Source: DATJGR01 sp963780795 (lineage in GTDB: Bacteria > Pseudomonadota > Gammaproteobacteria > Pseudomonadales > Azotimanducaceae). From it: a stretch of 64,000 nt of DNA. Within the stretch, counting starts at the first letter, position 1. Every line of letters begins with the position of its first letter. A program made the position numbers and the translations under genes. Location: positions 744,001 to 808,000 of the forward strand of contig CAWADH010000008.1 of assembly GCA_963780795.1 (NCBI GenBank), read 5' to 3'. This document shows positions 1-8,888 of the stretch, piece by piece. The notes beneath the pieces are model-generated. The model did not search any database, was not told where the DNA came from, and worked only from the letters and a program-made list of their open reading frames with translations.

Positions 1-1068
1 GATGATGTCGTCCGCAGGATCGAGGCGAAGTTCCTTCGCTTCCTTGTTCCAGAACTCGTCCAACAGATTCACGATGTTGCTGGAGTACATCTCGCTGGCA
101 TTGCGGCTGACGCGTGACGGCAGGTTGCCGAGGCCGACGACCAGCACACCGTTGATGTCCATCACTTCGTTGACGACCGCGCCTTCGACGTTGCCGCCGG
201 ACTCGACTGCCATGTCGACGATGACGCTGCCCGGCTTCATCGCCTCGACCATATCGCGCGTGACGATGCGCGGCGCCGGCCGTCCGAATACCTGCGCGGT
301 GGTGATCACGATGTCGGACTGGCTGATCACCTTCTTCATGCCGAGCCGTTGCAGTTCGAGCTGCTCCGGCGTCAGTTCGCGCGCATATCCCTGCTCGGTT
401 TGCCCGGTGTTGCCCAGATCGATCTGCACGAACTTCGCGCCGAGCGACTGCACCTGTTCCGCAACGACCGGCCGCGTGTCGAACGCTTCGATGCGCGCGC
501 CCAGGCGCTTTGCGGTGGCAATGGCCTGCAGACCCGCGACGCCCGCGCCGATTACGAACACGCGGCACGGTTGAATCGTGCCGGCGGGCGTCATCATCAT
601 CGGCAGCATCTTAGGGCTGTAGGTGGCCGCCAGAATCACCGTGACGTAGCCGGCCAGATTCGCCTGCGACGACAGCGCGTCCATCTTCTGCGCGCGGGTA
701 CTGCGCGGAACCATCTCCATCGAAATGCCGGTGATGCCGTGCGAGGCGAGCGCTGCTACCAGCGCCTTTTCGTTGAACGGGTCGAGGAAACTGACGTGGA
801 TGACGCCGCGCGCGAGTTCTGCGAGGTCTGCTTCCGCAGGTTTACGCACCCGCACGACCACATCGGCCCCGGACACGGCCGCGCGCGCATCGGCGACGAC
901 GGTGGCGCCGGCAGCACGGTATTCGTCGTCGGGAATACGTGCACCGGCGCCTAATCCCGACTCGACGTTGATCGAAAATCCGAGACCCGTCAGCTTCTTG
1001 ACGCCGGCCGGAACCAGCGCCGCCCGCAGTTCACCCGGCCACGTTTCTTTCGGCACGCCGATGCGCAT
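1..1068 (-). CDS. pntA: NAD(P) transhydrogenase subunit alpha, PntAA type (3' end outside window)
   Basis: NAD(H)-binding subunit of the proton-translocating transhydrogenase, which moves hydride between NADH and NADP+ at the expense of the proton gradient. 356 codons are present and the gene runs off at base 1. The protein opens MRIGVPKETW, as in the alanine dehydrogenase/PntA fold. A loop RAQKMDALSSQANLAGY (residues 126-142) and a Rossmann glycine motif GAGVAGLQA (from about 174) follow. ATG at 1068 is preceded by AGAGGA about 6 bases upstream, which fixes the start. The length suggests the split form (separate PntAA, PntAB, PntB), but the C-terminus is not visible. It is divergent from the MaoC-like gene at 1333. 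Confidence 0.93.
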   Translation of the reverse strand, partial: MRIGVPKETWPGELRAALVPAGVKKLTGLGFSINVESGLGAGARIPDDEYRAAGATVVADARAAVSGADVVVRVRKPAEADLAELARGVIHVSFLDPFNEKALVAALASHGITGISMEMVPRSTRAQKMDALSSQANLAGYVTVILAATYSPKMLPMMMTPAGTIQPCRVFVIGAGVAGLQAIATAKRLGARIEAFDTRPVVAEQVQSLGAKFVQIDLGNTGQTEQGYARELTPEQLELQRLGMKKVISQSDIVITTAQVFGRPAPRIVTRDMVEAMKPGSVIVDMAVESGGNVEGAVVNEVMDINGVLVVGLGNLPSRVSRNASEMYSSNIVNLLDEFWNKEAKELRLDPADDII

Positions 1069-1332
1069 GCAGCCATCCTCTTCTTGGTTGATCTTCGTCA
1101 GTGTTACGGCAGGCGTTTGCGCGGTGCGCCGCACAAAGGCGCGTTAGGCTAGCGAAAGCGCCAGGGCATGACAATGCTGGCTTACCTTCTGCCGACATGT
1201 CGCCGCGCAGCGCGACCGGCGATAAGGAACCGCCGGTGCCAGGCACCGTCGGTGACTTGTCGAACGTCGTTCAACGGTGCTTCACACCCACGATGGCGAT
1301 ACGATGCGTTGCCTGCCGCCAGGAACGCTCCC

Positions 1333-2118
1333 ATGCCGCTGCACCAACCCGTCGCGATCAATCATTCGCAAGCGCACGAGAACCGCATCCACAGCGACGA
1401 CGTTGCACGCGCGTACGGCTTTACCGGCGCGCTGGTGCCGGGGGTCGCGGTTTTCGGTCACATGACCTATCCGCTGACGAACGAATTGGGCGTGGGTTGG
1501 CTCGGCCACAGCCGTGTCGCACTGCGGCTGCATAAGCCTGCGTACAACGGCGATCGTCTCTCAGTGCCGCTAAAGCAGACCGGCGAACAGACGTACCTCG
1601 TCGAGTGCTACAACGCGGCCGACGTGTTGCTCGCACAACTGACGGTGGAACTTCCGCAGGTGCTGCCGCCGGTCGATCCGCGCGCGCAGATTGCCGGAGC
1701 GGCGGCCAAACCGAAACGCATCGAGATCGACTGGAACGCGATCGAGGTGAACACGCCTTTCGCTGCGGTCGCCTGGACCCCGAGCGTCGAAGAGAATCGC
1801 AAATACACGGACGAACTTGCCGACGATCTGCCGGTGTACCGAACCGGCGTCGTGCATCCGCATCTGATCCAGCATTGGTGCAACCAGATGCTGGTGCGGC
1901 GCTTCATTCTGCCTGCGTGGATCCACGTCGGCACCGAGATGACGTTCCGCCGCGTGTTGAAAGTGGGCGACGCCGTGGACGTGCGCGCGATCCCGATCGA
2001 GAAGTGGGAACGCAAAGGCCACGAGTTCATCAAACTGTACCTCGCGTTTCTTGTCGACGGCACACCGGCGGTGGAAGCAGTTCATACCGCGATCTACAAA
2101 GTGGCACCGAAGGGCTGA
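1333..2118 (+). CDS. MaoC / hot-dog fold dehydratase-like protein
   Basis: 261 aa, with the length and layout of a double hot-dog protein related to MaoC hydratases and acyl-CoA thioester hydratases. The N-terminal half contains GALVPGVAVFGHMTYPL and the C-terminal half the segment VVHPHLIQHWCNQMLVRRF. Residues HENRIHSDDVARAYGF and the HP/H pair fit a hot-dog active-site region, but I cannot assign the substrate. The reading frame stays open further upstream; ATG 1333 is chosen because AGGAA lies about 8 bases before it and the upstream residues look non-coding. Its stop overlaps the purN start by one base (TGATG), so the two are probably co-transcribed and translationally coupled. Confidence 0.75.
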   Translation: MPLHQPVAINHSQAHENRIHSDDVARAYGFTGALVPGVAVFGHMTYPLTNELGVGWLGHSRVALRLHKPAYNGDRLSVPLKQTGEQTYLVECYNAADVLLAQLTVELPQVLPPVDPRAQIAGAAAKPKRIEIDWNAIEVNTPFAAVAWTPSVEENRKYTDELADDLPVYRTGVVHPHLIQHWCNQMLVRRFILPAWIHVGTEMTFRRVLKVGDAVDVRAIPIEKWERKGHEFIKLYLAFLVDGTPAVEAVHTAIYKVAPKG

Positions 2119-2732
2119 TGGGTACTCCGCCGTGCATCGGTGTGCTCGCCTCGCACGAAGGCTCGCTGCTGCAGGCGATACTCGACGCCTGCGCCGACAA
2201 GCGCCTTTGTGCGCGCGTTGGCGTCGTCATCAGCAACAACAGCGACTCCGGTGCGCTGCGGCGCGCGCGGGAAGCCGGTGTGCGAACGGCGCATCTGTCG
2301 TCGACGACGCACGCCGATGCGGCGGCGCTCGATCGGGCGATCAGCGATACGCTCGAACGGGCGAACGTGGATCTGGTGGTGCTGGTCGGATACATGAAAC
2401 GGCTCGGTCCGCTCACGCTCGCGCGCTTCGCCAACCGCATGATCAACACCCATCCGTCGCTGCTACCCAAGTACGGTGGCAGCGGCTTCTTCGGACGCCG
2501 TGTTCACGACGCGGTGCTCGCGAACGGCGACACCGAGAGCGGCGCCACGGTGCATTGGGTATCGGGCGATTACGACAGCGGGCCGATCATCGCGCAGGTG
2601 CGCGTACCGGTTGCCGCAGCAGAAACGCCGGAAACGCTGGAACACAAGGTGAAAGCGGCGGAGCGCCAACTGCTGATCGACACACTGCGCTCGTTAGTCG
2701 ATCGGCCGGTGCGCTCCAGCATCGCCTCATAG
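2118..2732 (+). CDS. purN: Phosphoribosylglycinamide formyltransferase (PurN)-like
   Basis: 204 aa, the usual PurN length. This family transfers a formyl group from 10-formyltetrahydrofolate to GAR in purine synthesis. The protein begins with a Rossmann-like segment IGVLASHEGSLLQAILDAC and carries the formyltransferase motif INTHPSLLPKYGG (the His of HPS is catalytic) and the downstream acidic GDYDSGPII loop. The usual glycine-rich GSGSN loop is replaced by SHEGS, a departure from typical PurN. It sits between a MaoC-like gene and a luciferase-like gene rather than beside purM, so a relative acting on another substrate is possible. Confidence 0.78.
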   Translation: MGTPPCIGVLASHEGSLLQAILDACADKRLCARVGVVISNNSDSGALRRAREAGVRTAHLSSTTHADAAALDRAISDTLERANVDLVVLVGYMKRLGPLTLARFANRMINTHPSLLPKYGGSGFFGRRVHDAVLANGDTESGATVHWVSGDYDSGPIIAQVRVPVAAAETPETLEHKVKAAERQLLIDTLRSLVDRPVRSSIAS

Positions 2733-2764
2733 AACACGACAACATCAAAAAGGGAGTCATTCGC

Positions 2765-3811
2765 ATGCGCATCTCGACACTGCTCAGTTATTCGAACGGC
2801 ATGAAGGAAGCCGTGAAGGAAGTGCAGGAACTGGAGAAGGCAGGCCTCGACATGGTGTGGGTACCGGAGGCGTATTCGTTCGATGCGCCGAGCGCGATGG
2901 GTTACATCGCCGCGAGCACGCAACGCGTAACCATCGCCTCCGGCATTCTGCCGATCTACACGCGCACGCCATCGCTGCTCGCGATGACTGCCGCAGGCAT
3001 CGACTATCTCTCCGACGGCCGCTGCATGCTCGGCCTCGGCGCATCGGGCCCGCAGGTGATCGAGGGATTTCACGGCGTTCCGTATGGCTCGCCAACGCAA
3101 ACCATCCGCGAGATCATCGAGATCTGCCGCATGGTCTGGCGGCGCGAGAAAGTGGTGTACGACGGCAAACATTTTCAGATTCCGCTGCCGCAGAACAAAG
3201 GTACCGGTCTCGGCAAACCGCTCAAGCTGATCAACCATCCGGTGCGCGACGACATTCCAATCGCCGTCGCGGCGTTGGGCGCGAAGAGCGTTGAGCTCAC
3301 CGCCGAACTGGCCGATGCATGGCTGCCCGCGTTCTACATGGCAGAAGGTGCAGACGCGGTGTGGGGCAAAGCGTTGCGCGCTGGCGCGGTGAAGCGCGAT
3401 CCCAACCGCGCGCCACTCGAGATATTCGCTGGCGGCGGCGTTGCCATCGGCGAGGGGTTGGAAGCTCTGCGCAACCTTGGCCGGCCCGGCATGGCGCTGT
3501 ACATCGGCGGGATGGGTGCGCGATCGAAGAATTTCTACAACGACACGTTCTCTAAATACGGTTACGACAAGGACGCGAAGATCATTCAAGACCTGTACCT
3601 CGCCGGCAAAAAAGATGCAGCGGAAGCGGCCATTCCGCAGTCGTACATCGACGCCACGTCGCTGGTCGGTCCGGAAGGTTTCGTTCGCGATCGTCTGGCG
3701 GCACTGAAGGAATCCGGCGTGAACGCCCTGAACGTCGGATTCGTCGGCAAAACGCTGAAAGATCGCGTGGGCTATTGCGACAAGCTGCGCAACCTGGTCG
3801 ACGCAATGTGA
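2765..3811 (+). CDS. Luciferase-like (LLM class) flavin/F420-dependent oxidoreductase
   Basis: 348 aa, a TIM-barrel protein of the bacterial luciferase-like family. Visible family features are MVWVPEAYSF near the N-terminus, GILPIYTRTPSLLAMTAAGI, and LGLGASGPQVIEGFHG, which resembles the cofactor-phosphate-binding strand of this family. Such proteins use reduced FMN or F420; the sequence does not tell me which. ATG 2765 follows AGGGAG at the right spacing. It lies 32 bases after the PurN-like gene and overlaps the next gene by four bases (GTGA), so 1333-4320 reads as one operon. A second LLM gene lies on the other strand at 5666-6727. Confidence 0.85.
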   Translation: MRISTLLSYSNGMKEAVKEVQELEKAGLDMVWVPEAYSFDAPSAMGYIAASTQRVTIASGILPIYTRTPSLLAMTAAGIDYLSDGRCMLGLGASGPQVIEGFHGVPYGSPTQTIREIIEICRMVWRREKVVYDGKHFQIPLPQNKGTGLGKPLKLINHPVRDDIPIAVAALGAKSVELTAELADAWLPAFYMAEGADAVWGKALRAGAVKRDPNRAPLEIFAGGGVAIGEGLEALRNLGRPGMALYIGGMGARSKNFYNDTFSKYGYDKDAKIIQDLYLAGKKDAAEAAIPQSYIDATSLVGPEGFVRDRLAALKESGVNALNVGFVGKTLKDRVGYCDKLRNLVDAM

Positions 3812-4320
3812 GCGAGATCGAACTCAGGCTGCTCGGCAACGGCGACCTCGATCGCTATCGGCGGCTGCGCCTCGAAGCGCTGCGCACCGAGCCGACGGCC
3901 TTCGGTTCGAGCTACGAAGTGGAAGCGAGCGCAAAAGCCGACAAGTACCGTGACCGCTTGACCGGCTCACCCGAGAACTACGTGCTCGGCGCATGGCAAG
4001 GGGAACAGCTGATCGGCATCGGCGGGTTCGTCCGCGAAACCGCACCCAAGCGTCAGCACATCGGTTCGATCTGGGGCGTGTACGTCACGCATTCGCTACG
4101 CGGGCGCGGACTCGGGCGACAGTTGCTCGCTACGATGGTCGAGCGCGCGCGTGATCTGCCCGGCCTCGAGCACGTGCTGTTGTCGGTGACGTCGGAGAAC
4201 GCCGCTGCGCTGGCGCTGTATCGGTCGCTCGGCTTCGAAGCGTGGGGAACGGAACCCGCCGCGTTGAAGGTGGATGGCGTCGACTACGACGAGACGCACA
4301 TGTTGTTGCGCTTGAAGTAG
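3808..4320 (+). CDS. GNAT family N-acetyltransferase
   Basis: 170 aa. GNAT fold: an N-terminal strand-helix (RLLGNGDLDRYRRLRLEAL), the acetyl-CoA pyrophosphate loop HSLRGRGLGRQLL at about residues 93-105 (R/Q-x-x-G-x-G/A type), and a C-terminal block NAAALALYRSLGFEAWG typical of the family. Start chosen as GTG 3808, which overlaps the stop of the upstream oxidoreductase (GTGA); the frame stays open upstream, but that part lies inside the neighbouring gene. The acceptor substrate is unknown. Confidence 0.85.
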   Translation: MSEIELRLLGNGDLDRYRRLRLEALRTEPTAFGSSYEVEASAKADKYRDRLTGSPENYVLGAWQGEQLIGIGGFVRETAPKRQHIGSIWGVYVTHSLRGRGLGRQLLATMVERARDLPGLEHVLLSVTSENAAALALYRSLGFEAWGTEPAALKVDGVDYDETHMLLRLK

Positions 4321-4556
4321 CCAGCAGAGTCGGCGGCACACCTCTCAATCGAACACTTCTGTTTCCAAGTCGTTACACAGTATGGACAACCCGCGACGCC
4401 GCTCGGTCGAGGATAACCGTCGGGCGAAGGGGTAGAGGACACCGCTCTCTCTCGCCGCGATAACAATCAGAAGATGAACACATTTCATCAATAACACCGA
4501 ACGGCGAAGCACAACGTTGTACGACGTGTTGCGACGCATGTTCCAGGGAGGCGAAC

Positions 4557-5141
4557 GTGATAGTCGATTTCGAGGACGATATTGCCTGGTTCATTGATCG
4601 GCACTTCAACCATGATGATGTTGCATCGGTACACGAAGTGCTCGAAGCCAGCGTGTTTCGCACACTGCGGGTGACACGTGCGGTTCTATTCCTGTCCAAT
4701 GGCAGCCTGAGTCTTCTACGGCACTATGCGAGAGCAAGCGTGCTCGACGTTCGAGGCGTACTCGTGCACGCGGAGTTTGTGGTGGGCGTCAGCGAAATGC
4801 CGATGCAGGTGCGCGACATGACGCTACCGTTGTGGCACCCGCGCAATCGCGGCTCAGGGCCGTCCTCTGAAGACATGCGTTCGCGTGCACACGCCCTGCC
4901 GGCTGCGGTTCCCGTGACCTCAAGGCATATTGAACGTACCCAGAGTCACCACGGGCATCTCGTGGGGCGCACCTTCAGGCTTGGCAAGATTCATTACCTG
5001 GTGGCCAGCAAACAACCGAATAACCGGCGGGTTCGATGCTTCCGCAAGGAGAACACCGTTGCTTCGCTGGTGGAGTTGCCATTGGCGTTCGTGCTGGAAC
5101 AGGTCGCCGAACGGATCGAGATCACCGAGACTGCTTACTGA
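4557..5141 (+). CDS. Hypothetical protein, unrecognised
   Basis: 194 aa. I do not recognise it. It starts at GTG 4557 with a strong GGGAGG 6 bases upstream, so it is probably translated. The product is mixed alpha/beta in appearance, with no signal peptide or membrane segment. A histidine-rich stretch HIERTQSHHGHLVGRTF lies in the second half, and hydrophobic strands such as RAVLFLSNGSLSLLRHY and VASLVELPLAFVLEQVAERI are visible. GC content is clearly lower than in the neighbours (about half in the first line of the gene), hinting at recent acquisition. It is preceded by 236 bases with no gene I can support. Confidence 0.55.
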   Translation: MIVDFEDDIAWFIDRHFNHDDVASVHEVLEASVFRTLRVTRAVLFLSNGSLSLLRHYARASVLDVRGVLVHAEFVVGVSEMPMQVRDMTLPLWHPRNRGSGPSSEDMRSRAHALPAAVPVTSRHIERTQSHHGHLVGRTFRLGKIHYLVASKQPNNRRVRCFRKENTVASLVELPLAFVLEQVAERIEITETAY

Positions 5142-5155
5142 ACTTCTTTGAGCTT

Positions 5156-5188
5156 CTCCGTTGAAGGGCGTCAGGTCCTTCGACGGAG
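5156..5188. terminator. Hairpin between convergent genes, candidate bidirectional terminator
   Basis: CTCCGTTGAAGG and CCTTCGACGGAG pair over 12 positions (one G-T wobble) around a 9-base loop. It sits between the stop of the hypothetical gene (5141) and the stop of the convergent GAF gene (5205). No long T run follows on either strand, so termination efficiency is uncertain. Confidence 0.5.
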
Positions 5189-5204
5189 AGGGCCACGAAT
5201 GCGA

Positions 5205-5666
5205 TCAATTGCGCTCCATTTCTGCGATGACGCGTACGATCGCTTCCAAACCGCAGCGGTCTTCGTCGTCGAAACGTCCGAACTTTGGACTATCCACATC
5301 CAGAACCCCGAGCAACTCGTTTGCACGGATCACCGGCACGACGAGTTCAGAGTTGGAGGCACTGTCGCAAGCGATATGCCCGTCAAATTCGTGCACGTTT
5401 GGCACGACAACGCTCTCGCGACTTTGCGCAGCCGTTCCACAAACGCCCTTGCCGATCGCAATGCGAAAGCAGGCGGGCTTGCCCTGAAACGGGCCTAGCA
5501 CGAGTTCTCCGTCCTTAAGCAGATAGAAGCCGACCCAGTTGATGTCGGAGAGCTCCGCCGCTAGCAATGCCGCTGTATTCGCGAGGGTCGCGATCCAATC
5601 GCGTTCGCCCGCCAATAGCGCCCCGAGTGAACGCGCCAGTGCAACGTAGTGCTCCCGCTTCGACAC
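5205..5666 (-). CDS. GAF-domain free methionine-(R)-sulfoxide reductase (fRMsr)
   Basis: 153 aa, one GAF domain. fRMsr enzymes reduce free methionine-R-sulfoxide with a cysteine relay. The three family cysteines are visible in order: KPACFRIAIGKG, GVCGTAAQ and GHIACDSAS, followed by SELVVPVIRANELLGVLDVDS, the conserved GAF strand pair. Start chosen as GTG 5666, which overlaps the stop of the upstream LLM gene (TAGTG); the frame extends to a TTG at 5693, inside that gene. It probably forms an operon with the LLM gene and the phosphatase-family gene upstream. Confidence 0.88.
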   Translation of the reverse strand: MSKREHYVALARSLGALLAGERDWIATLANTAALLAAELSDINWVGFYLLKDGELVLGPFQGKPACFRIAIGKGVCGTAAQSRESVVVPNVHEFDGHIACDSASNSELVVPVIRANELLGVLDVDSPKFGRFDDEDRCGLEAIVRVIAEMERN

Positions 5667-6727
5667 TAGAGCCGCTCGAACAATTTGGACCAATCCTCGA
5701 GCGCCGCTTCCTGCCCTTCGACCAGTTGAATAGTGAACTGTGAATAACCTGCCGCTTTCAGCGTGCGCAGGCGCTCGAGCAACACATCCTGCGTACCCGT
5801 GAACGAAAACGACTCGATCAACGATGCCGTGAGCAGCGGCCGCTCCTCCGGCTTCACGAACATCAGATGGCCGCGGTGATTCATCAGGTAGCGCGCATCA
5901 GCGGGTTCGTAGCCGTTGTAAACCTTCCGATACTGCTCCAGTGCGGCATTCACCGGATCGGGCAGTACGCCCGCCATGGAACCCGGCGACGTCGTTTCCA
6001 CCAGATTGTGAAACAGCACCGCCACCAACGGCCCCGCTTGGGCGACGGCGCGCGGTGAGTCCGCGGGTTCTCCGCTCTTCAACACGCAACCGAGCGCGAA
6101 CTGCGTGCTGTACAACGGCTCCGTTCGGCCGGCTGCGTGCCACGCGGCGCGCATGTCGTCGAGCTCCTTCGCGGCGCGCTGCACGTCGGCGCCGAAGTTC
6201 ACCCAACCCGCGCCGAGCTTTGCCGTCAGCTTGCGCGCCTTCGGCCCGAACGCAGAGACGTGCAACGGAATGGGACTATCGATGTTGATCAGACCGAAAT
6301 CCGGATTCAGAAAACGGATGGCCCGCGATTCGCCTTCGAAATCCCAGTAGATCGTTTCGCCACGCAGCAGCGCCTGCACGCGTTCGACGTAGGTTTCGAG
6401 CCGTGCGAGCGGGATGGCGCCGAGACCCATCGTGCGCCGGCCCGTGAAGCCGGTGCCCACACCGAAGTCGATGCGGCCCGGTGCGATCTTGTTCAGCGTG
6501 GCGAGCGCGTTCGCGGTAACCGGTTCGATGCGGTTCGATGGAATGAGCACGCCCGTACCTAACCGGATGCGCTTCGTCGTCATGGCGGCTTGCGTCATGC
6601 CGATGAACACGTCCGGATTCAACAGCTGTGTGTCGTAGAACCACGCGTGCGTAAAACCCAACTCTTCCGCGCGCTTCACCGCCTTCCACGATTCGGTCGA
6701 AGTCGCGAGTGCAATGCCGAAATCCAT
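5666..6727 (-). CDS. Luciferase-like (LLM class) oxidoreductase, second copy
   Basis: 353 aa. Starts MDFGIALATSTESWKAVKRA; HAWFYDTQLLNPDVFIGMTQAA, IRLGTGVLIPSNRIEPVTAN and the block FGVGTGFTGRRTMGL are typical of the F420/FMN LLM family (TIM barrel). ATG 6727 follows GAGGAAAAGCATC, a good ribosome-binding site, so the open frame further upstream is discarded. It lies 11 bases after the phosphatase-family gene and overlaps the GAF gene. Cofactor and substrate cannot be read from sequence; it is not a close copy of the gene at 2765. Confidence 0.86.
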   Translation of the reverse strand: MDFGIALATSTESWKAVKRAEELGFTHAWFYDTQLLNPDVFIGMTQAAMTTKRIRLGTGVLIPSNRIEPVTANALATLNKIAPGRIDFGVGTGFTGRRTMGLGAIPLARLETYVERVQALLRGETIYWDFEGESRAIRFLNPDFGLINIDSPIPLHVSAFGPKARKLTAKLGAGWVNFGADVQRAAKELDDMRAAWHAAGRTEPLYSTQFALGCVLKSGEPADSPRAVAQAGPLVAVLFHNLVETTSPGSMAGVLPDPVNAALEQYRKVYNGYEPADARYLMNHRGHLMFVKPEERPLLTASLIESFSFTGTQDVLLERLRTLKAAGYSQFTIQLVEGQEAALEDWSKLFERL

Positions 6728-6738
6728 GATGCTTTTCC

Positions 6739-7581
6739 TCAGTCCGTTTTGCCGGCCATGCCGTCGATCAACAGCGCCATCGCTTCGCGATGCACGCGCG
6801 CATCTCCAGACGCTATGACGCGCCCACCCATCGATGCATCGCCGCCTTCCCAGGTGGTGACGATGCCACCGGCACCGCGAATGATCGGCATCAACGCCTG
6901 CACGTCGTACGGCTTGAGGCCCGCTTCCGCGGCGACGTCCACGTAACCCATCGCGAGCATGCAGTACTGGTAGCAGTCGCCGCCCCAACGTGTGAGCTGA
7001 GCCCGGCGGCGCAACGCTCTGAAGCCCGCCTGCTCTTCCGTGCTGCCGAATACCTGCGGCGAAGTGGATGCAAGCACCGCTCGGGCTACCGACTCACACG
7101 ATCGCACTTTCAATGAGCGCTCCACCGTGCCGCGCCGGTAGCGCGCCACTTCGTTGTTGCCGGTGAACAGTTCGTCGGTGAATGGTTGGTACATCACGCC
7201 GATCACCGGCGTCTCGCCATCGAACAATGCGATCAGCACACCCCAATGCACCATGCCGGTGACGAACGCACGCGTGCCGTCGATCGGATCGATTACCCAC
7301 GTGAGCCCGCCACCGGCTTGATGGCCGAGTTCCTCACCGAAAATGCCATGCGTTGGAAAACGCCGTTCGATGCCGGCGCGAATCACCGACTCTGCGGCCT
7401 TGTCGGCGATGGTGACCGGATCGTAGGTGCCGTCGGAGTTTTTGTTTTCCACCGCAATCGGATTGCGGAAATGCGGCAGGATCACCGCGCCGGCATCGCG
7501 CGCGAATTCCACCGCGGCAGCGAGGTATGCATCGCGATCGCGAGCGGACACGGCGGTTCTGGCGTGATAGCCGAAGATCAT
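6739..7581 (-). CDS. Inositol monophosphatase family phosphatase (HisN-like)
   Basis: 280 aa, Mg2+-dependent phosphatase of the IMPase/FIG superfamily. Metal-site motifs are present in order: DPVTIADKAAE, the GEE motif in GIFGEELGH, WVIDPIDGTRAF (the D-P-I-D-G-T signature) and PYDVQALMPIIRGAGG. The spacing WGGDCYQY...AEAGLKPYD resembles histidinol-phosphatase HisN more than classical SuhB, so histidinol-phosphate is a plausible substrate; this is inference. Start chosen at ATG 7581, since the extra upstream frame crosses into the divergent promoter region. First gene of a probable three-gene operon with the LLM and GAF genes. Confidence 0.85.
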   Translation of the reverse strand: MIFGYHARTAVSARDRDAYLAAAVEFARDAGAVILPHFRNPIAVENKNSDGTYDPVTIADKAAESVIRAGIERRFPTHGIFGEELGHQAGGGLTWVIDPIDGTRAFVTGMVHWGVLIALFDGETPVIGVMYQPFTDELFTGNNEVARYRRGTVERSLKVRSCESVARAVLASTSPQVFGSTEEQAGFRALRRRAQLTRWGGDCYQYCMLAMGYVDVAAEAGLKPYDVQALMPIIRGAGGIVTTWEGGDASMGGRVIASGDARVHREAMALLIDGMAGKTD

Positions 7582-7680
7582 TGGCGCTGGGCTTCCCCGG
7601 GGGTCGCGATTATTGCACAGCCACTGCTCGCGCCGCGCCGGCCGGTTATGATTCGTCGACGTTCGAACCGGGAGGACGCA

Positions 7681-8073
7681 ATGGCAATCAAAACGATCAA
7701 TCCGAAAGAGTCGAAGTTTCTGCACGACAACTATCACTTCTCACAAGCCGTCAGATCCGGCGAGCTACTGCTCTGCTCCGGGCAGATCGGCATCGGTGCC
7801 GACAACAAAGTGCCGGCAGACCTCTCGGAAGAATTCACTAACGCCTGGACCAAGGTGGGCAGCGTGTTGAAAGCGGCCGGCGTCGACTTCAGCGACGTTC
7901 TGGAATACACGACCTACCACGTCGGCCTGCAGGCCACGATGGCCACGTTCATGAAAGTGCGCGATCAGTTTCTGAAGGAGCCATGGCCCGCGTGGACCGC
8001 CATCGGCATCACGGAACTCGCGGTGCCCGGCGCACACGTGGAGATACGGGTGACCGCTCGCAAGCGCAAGTGA
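7681..8073 (+). CDS. RidA-like (YjgF/UK114) family protein
   Basis: 130 aa, one Rid domain. ATG 7681 follows GGGAGG. Family features are LLLCSGQIGIGADNKVP, AWTKVGSVLKAAGVDFSDVLEYTTYH and the C-terminal PGAHVEIRVTA. True RidA imine deaminases carry an Arg in a P-A-R motif; here the matching position reads PAWTAIGITEL, a Trp. That argues against the standard 2-iminobutanoate deaminase activity. It overlaps the next gene by four bases (GTGA), suggesting a joint function. Confidence 0.88.
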   Translation: MAIKTINPKESKFLHDNYHFSQAVRSGELLLCSGQIGIGADNKVPADLSEEFTNAWTKVGSVLKAAGVDFSDVLEYTTYHVGLQATMATFMKVRDQFLKEPWPAWTAIGITELAVPGAHVEIRVTARKRK

Positions 8074-8879
8074 CCGATTCCTTCTGGCGCGATCCACCGT
8101 GGCGCGGCGGCAAGGCCGGCTACCGGATGGGCCTGCGGCCGATCGATTCGAGCGCGTGGCTACCCGACCGCATCGACCCTGCAGAACTGGCGCGCAAACA
8201 ACGCCTGCTCGACGACACCGCGAGCGGCGTGTTTGCCGAGCTGGCGAACTCGCGCCCGGGGCAACAGAAGATTCTCGATGCGGTGAACGAGGCGCTCGGT
8301 AACAGGCACATCGCATCGAACGACGCGCCACCGCTGATCATCGCTTCGCTGCAGGTGCCCGACGATCTCTGCCTGATGCAGCGCTTCGACGACGCATACC
8401 GCCTGACGGCAGCCTGCGTCTGTTCGCCGTCCTATTGGCGCCTTTCGGAAAAAATCGGGCGCACGCTCGACGGCATTCACGATCCGGTGCCCACACTCAA
8501 CGACAAACTCTCGGTGAAGATGGCGCAATTCTTCACGCGATTGCCCGAGGGCGCGATATTCGAACGCCGTAACTGGCTGATGCACACCAACTCCGCGCTG
8601 TATCACCCCCACTCGGAAGCGTGGCACGACGTGACGCCAGACACCGTGGCACAACTCGTAGTGCGTTCCGAACGGCAGACGTTGCGCCGCCTCGATGCCG
8701 ATGCGGTGATGTTCACGATACGGGTTACGTGCCATCCCCTCACTGAAATAGTCAGGTATCCCGAGGCAGCGCGCGACCTTTTGACAGCCGTCGACAGCCT
8801 GGATGCGGCAGAGCGCGCCGCCAAAGGCCATCGCTTCTTCGCACCGGCCGTTTCAGCCTATCTCCGCTCCGTCATCTAA
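8070..8879 (+). CDS. DUF3445 / heme-dependent oxidative N-demethylase-like protein
   Basis: 269 aa. Matches the DUF3445 layout: GYRMGLRPIDSSAWL near the N-terminus, then a central LMQRFDDAYRLTAACVCSPSYWRLSEKIG and FERRNWLMHTN, and a C-terminal SERQTLRRLDADAVMFTIRV. Some members of this family are heme-dependent amine N-demethylases. Start chosen as GTG 8070 overlapping the RidA-like stop; the frame is open further upstream only inside that gene. The coupling with a Rid-family gene could mean handling of imine products of amine oxidation; that is inference. Confidence 0.8.
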   Translation: MTDSFWRDPPWRGGKAGYRMGLRPIDSSAWLPDRIDPAELARKQRLLDDTASGVFAELANSRPGQQKILDAVNEALGNRHIASNDAPPLIIASLQVPDDLCLMQRFDDAYRLTAACVCSPSYWRLSEKIGRTLDGIHDPVPTLNDKLSVKMAQFFTRLPEGAIFERRNWLMHTNSALYHPHSEAWHDVTPDTVAQLVVRSERQTLRRLDADAVMFTIRVTCHPLTEIVRYPEAARDLLTAVDSLDAAERAAKGHRFFAPAVSAYLRSVI

Positions 8880-8888
8880 GGACGCACC

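Noticed and set aside
6524..6541. Short direct repeat CGGTTCGATG in the LLM gene
   Set aside because: Two copies within coding sequence, explained by codons and local GC bias; no function indicated.
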